NCBI GenBank assembly: GCA_905216145.1
Contig: CAJMST010000004.1
Span: forward strand, 1 to 64,000
Length of the DNA stretch: 64,000 bases
Direction: 5' to 3'
Source of the DNA: an uncultured bacterium
GTDB taxonomy: Bacteria > Actinomycetota > Coriobacteriia > Coriobacteriales > Coriobacteriaceae
Shown: in pieces, positions 62,912-64,000 of the stretch
Numbering within the stretch: the stretch's first letter is position 1
Layout of the letters: every line of letters starts with the position of its first letter
Notes under the pieces: generated by a model
What the model was told of the DNA's origin: nothing
Seen by the model: the letters and a program-made list of their open reading frames with translations, nothing else
Databases searched by the model: none
Program-made: the position numbers and the translations under genes

Positions 62912-63005
62912 CGCAGGTCGCGATTTGCTCGGGGTACTATGCAGCGCGATCGAATCATACACAGCTCAAACGCAGCAAAAACGCACTACGGAGGTTTCCA
63001 GCTAC

Positions 63006-63791
63006 ATGAGGATCGATTCACGAAAACCGAAGGCCGCCGCCCTTTCTGCCACGCTTGCCGTGGCGCTTTTGGTGGGTGCCGGCGCAACTGATGCCCACGC
63101 GGCAACACTATCCGATACGGTCGGATCTACGCCGTCCGAGGCGACGCTGGTGCAGCCCGTCGACTACCGCGGCGACGGTTATGGCTCTATGCAGGAGTGG
63201 AACGCCTCGATGGGAGCAAAGCGCGATTCCCTGGAGATGCGCGCTCAGATCATTATGAATATGTATGGCGACTATGCTACCGATGACGAGCGCGCTGTGC
63301 TGCAGGGTTGCATCGACGGCGCGGGTAGCCTGTTGACGATGGGGGAGGTCGACGCCAAGTCGACCGAGCTCGACGAGCTTCGCTCCACGCTCGAGGATGT
63401 CAAGCGCGAGGCGATCGAGGCTGCGGCCGCCGAGGCGGAAGCCGCCGAGGCCGCTGAGGCCGTTCAGGCTTCGTATTGCAACGCCGGTTCCGGCTCGTCT
63501 TACGCGTCTGCTGCGTATTACGCGAACGGCTCGGGCCTGACGCGCTCGAGCGGCGTCAATAACTATAACGGCCGCCGCGAGACTTATTACAGCAGCAACG
63601 TGTTGTATCACCACCGCACGGGCGAATGGACGCAGGATTCCGAGGGCTTTTGGCGCGATTCCGATGGTTACTACGTCGTGGCTGCGGGCGATAAGGCTCA
63701 GGGCTCCACGTTTACCGGATCCAAGGGCGAGTGCAAGGTCTATGACTCCGGCTGCGCTGCCGGAACCACCGATTACTACACCGGTTGGTAA
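63006..63791 (+). CDS. Secreted protein with alanine/glutamate-rich helix and C-terminal aromatic domain
   Basis: Exported protein of 261 residues. A signal peptide (about 1-32; AALSATLAVALLVGAGATDAHA with an AHA cleavage site) is followed by a helical region ending in a coiled-coil-like run rich in Ala and Glu (about 110-155). The C-terminal 80 residues, from SGVNNYNGRRETYYSS to TDYYTGW, are rich in Tyr, Gly and Asp with two cysteines; they resemble the domain found at the end of many secreted Coriobacteria and Firmicutes wall proteins (3D/RlpA-like beta barrel), which suggests a role at the cell wall. Function unproven. GGAGG lies about 11 bases before the ATG. Confidence 0.75.
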   Translation: MRIDSRKPKAAALSATLAVALLVGAGATDAHAATLSDTVGSTPSEATLVQPVDYRGDGYGSMQEWNASMGAKRDSLEMRAQIIMNMYGDYATDDERAVLQGCIDGAGSLLTMGEVDAKSTELDELRSTLEDVKREAIEAAAAEAEAAEAAEAVQASYCNAGSGSSYASAAYYANGSGLTRSSGVNNYNGRRETYYSSNVLYHHRTGEWTQDSEGFWRDSDGYYVVAAGDKAQGSTFTGSKGECKVYDSGCAAGTTDYYTGW

Positions 63792-63820
63792 TTTTTCTGC
63801 ATCACGGATATTTGGCGGAT

Positions 63821-63860
63821 GGGCGTCTTTACCGAGCTTTAGGGCAACGTAAGGACGCCC
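63821..63860 (+). terminator. Terminator of the secreted-protein gene
   Basis: GGGCGTCTTTAC / GTAAGGACGCCC, 12 pairs with one G-U, 16-base loop, followed by GTTCT. Confidence 0.75.
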
Positions 63861-63977
63861 GTTCTATGTATGCGTTTGAGCTAACAGAGCCCTTACCGTG
63901 ACGGTACGTCGCGCATATGGGCGCGGGGCACACTAGTTCATGAGAAATAAGGTCTTTCTCGTGGAGGAAGTGGTCTT

Positions 63978-64000
63978 GTGAACGCTCGAGATATTGCCAT
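63978..64000 (+). CDS. First codons of a possible LacI-family regulator (partial)
   Basis: GTG with GGAGG upstream opens a frame reading MNARDIA, which matches the usual start of LacI/GalR helix-turn-helix domains (xxIRDVAxxAGVS). The gene runs off the window, so the call rests on seven codons. Confidence 0.4.

Noticed and set aside
62795..63005. Cyclic-di-AMP (ydaO) riboswitch upstream of the secreted wall protein
   Set aside because: Such switches often precede wall-remodelling genes in actinobacteria, but the conserved core could not be found here.

Overview
The window looks like a chromosomal segment of an anaerobic gut actinobacterium of the class Coriobacteriia, most like Collinsella (inference, no search was run). 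The grounds are GC-rich coding sequence with clear ribosome binding sites and some TTG/GTG starts, the actinobacterial order uvrC / rapZ / whiA / gap / pgk / tpiA / secG, tRNA genes with encoded CCA, and an oxygen-sensitive class III ribonucleotide reductase with its activase. No phage, transposase, CRISPR array or rRNA gene is visible. Almost the whole window is chromosomal housekeeping and nutrient uptake.

Layout. 0-17 kb: coaE, a lytic transglycosylase and uvrB (+); a block on the minus strand with two FAD oxidoreductases, an Mrp-type Fe-S carrier ATPase and an LtaS-like membrane enzyme; then uvrA, ybaK, murJ and uvrC (+). All three UvrABC excinuclease genes lie within 16 kb. 17-28 kb: a sialic-acid operon behind a 365-base structured leader. 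It holds a peptide-family ABC transporter (binding lipoprotein, permease, permease-ATPase fusion, ATPase), two tandem acetylxylan-esterase-family proteins of which the second has lost its nucleophile serine, and nanA, nanK, nanE. The operon sits inside the otherwise conserved uvrC-rapZ-whiA-glycolysis block, and the usual yvcK/cuvA gene between rapZ and whiA is absent. 28-35 kb: rapZ, whiA, gap, pgk, tpiA, gpmI, secG. 35-41.5 kb: a second, canonical opp/dpp operon.

41.5-48 kb: a 600-base non-coding island with four hairpins, tRNA-Leu, a two-gene partner-switching module (PAS-GAF-PP2C phosphatase plus a STAS-kinase fusion), tRNA-Gly/Cys/Gly, a GH13 glucosidase, and tRNA-Gly/Val. 48-56 kb: nrdD and nrdG with an NrdR box and two long hairpins, a folate set (folE, HD hydrolase, folB), a YgjP-like peptidase and a membrane dipeptidase. 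56-64 kb: SlyD-like FKBP with a UreE-like protein, a HAD phosphatase, a Fur-family repressor, acylphosphatase, Gfo/Idh/MocA oxidoreductase, RNase HI, a LysR regulator divergent from metY (with a candidate 17-codon leader peptide), a secreted protein, and the first codons of a possible LacI regulator.

The points most worth attention are: (1) long, near-perfect intergenic hairpins (80-138 nt, mutually different in sequence) at six or more places; (2) the sialic-acid operon with a catalytically dead esterase paralogue and a transporter lacking the usual ATPase cysteine cluster; (3) an anti-sigma antagonist fused to its own kinase; (4) a UreE-like metallochaperone beside a SlyD-like FKBP without urease genes; (5) a leader peptide with four consecutive rare codons before metY.
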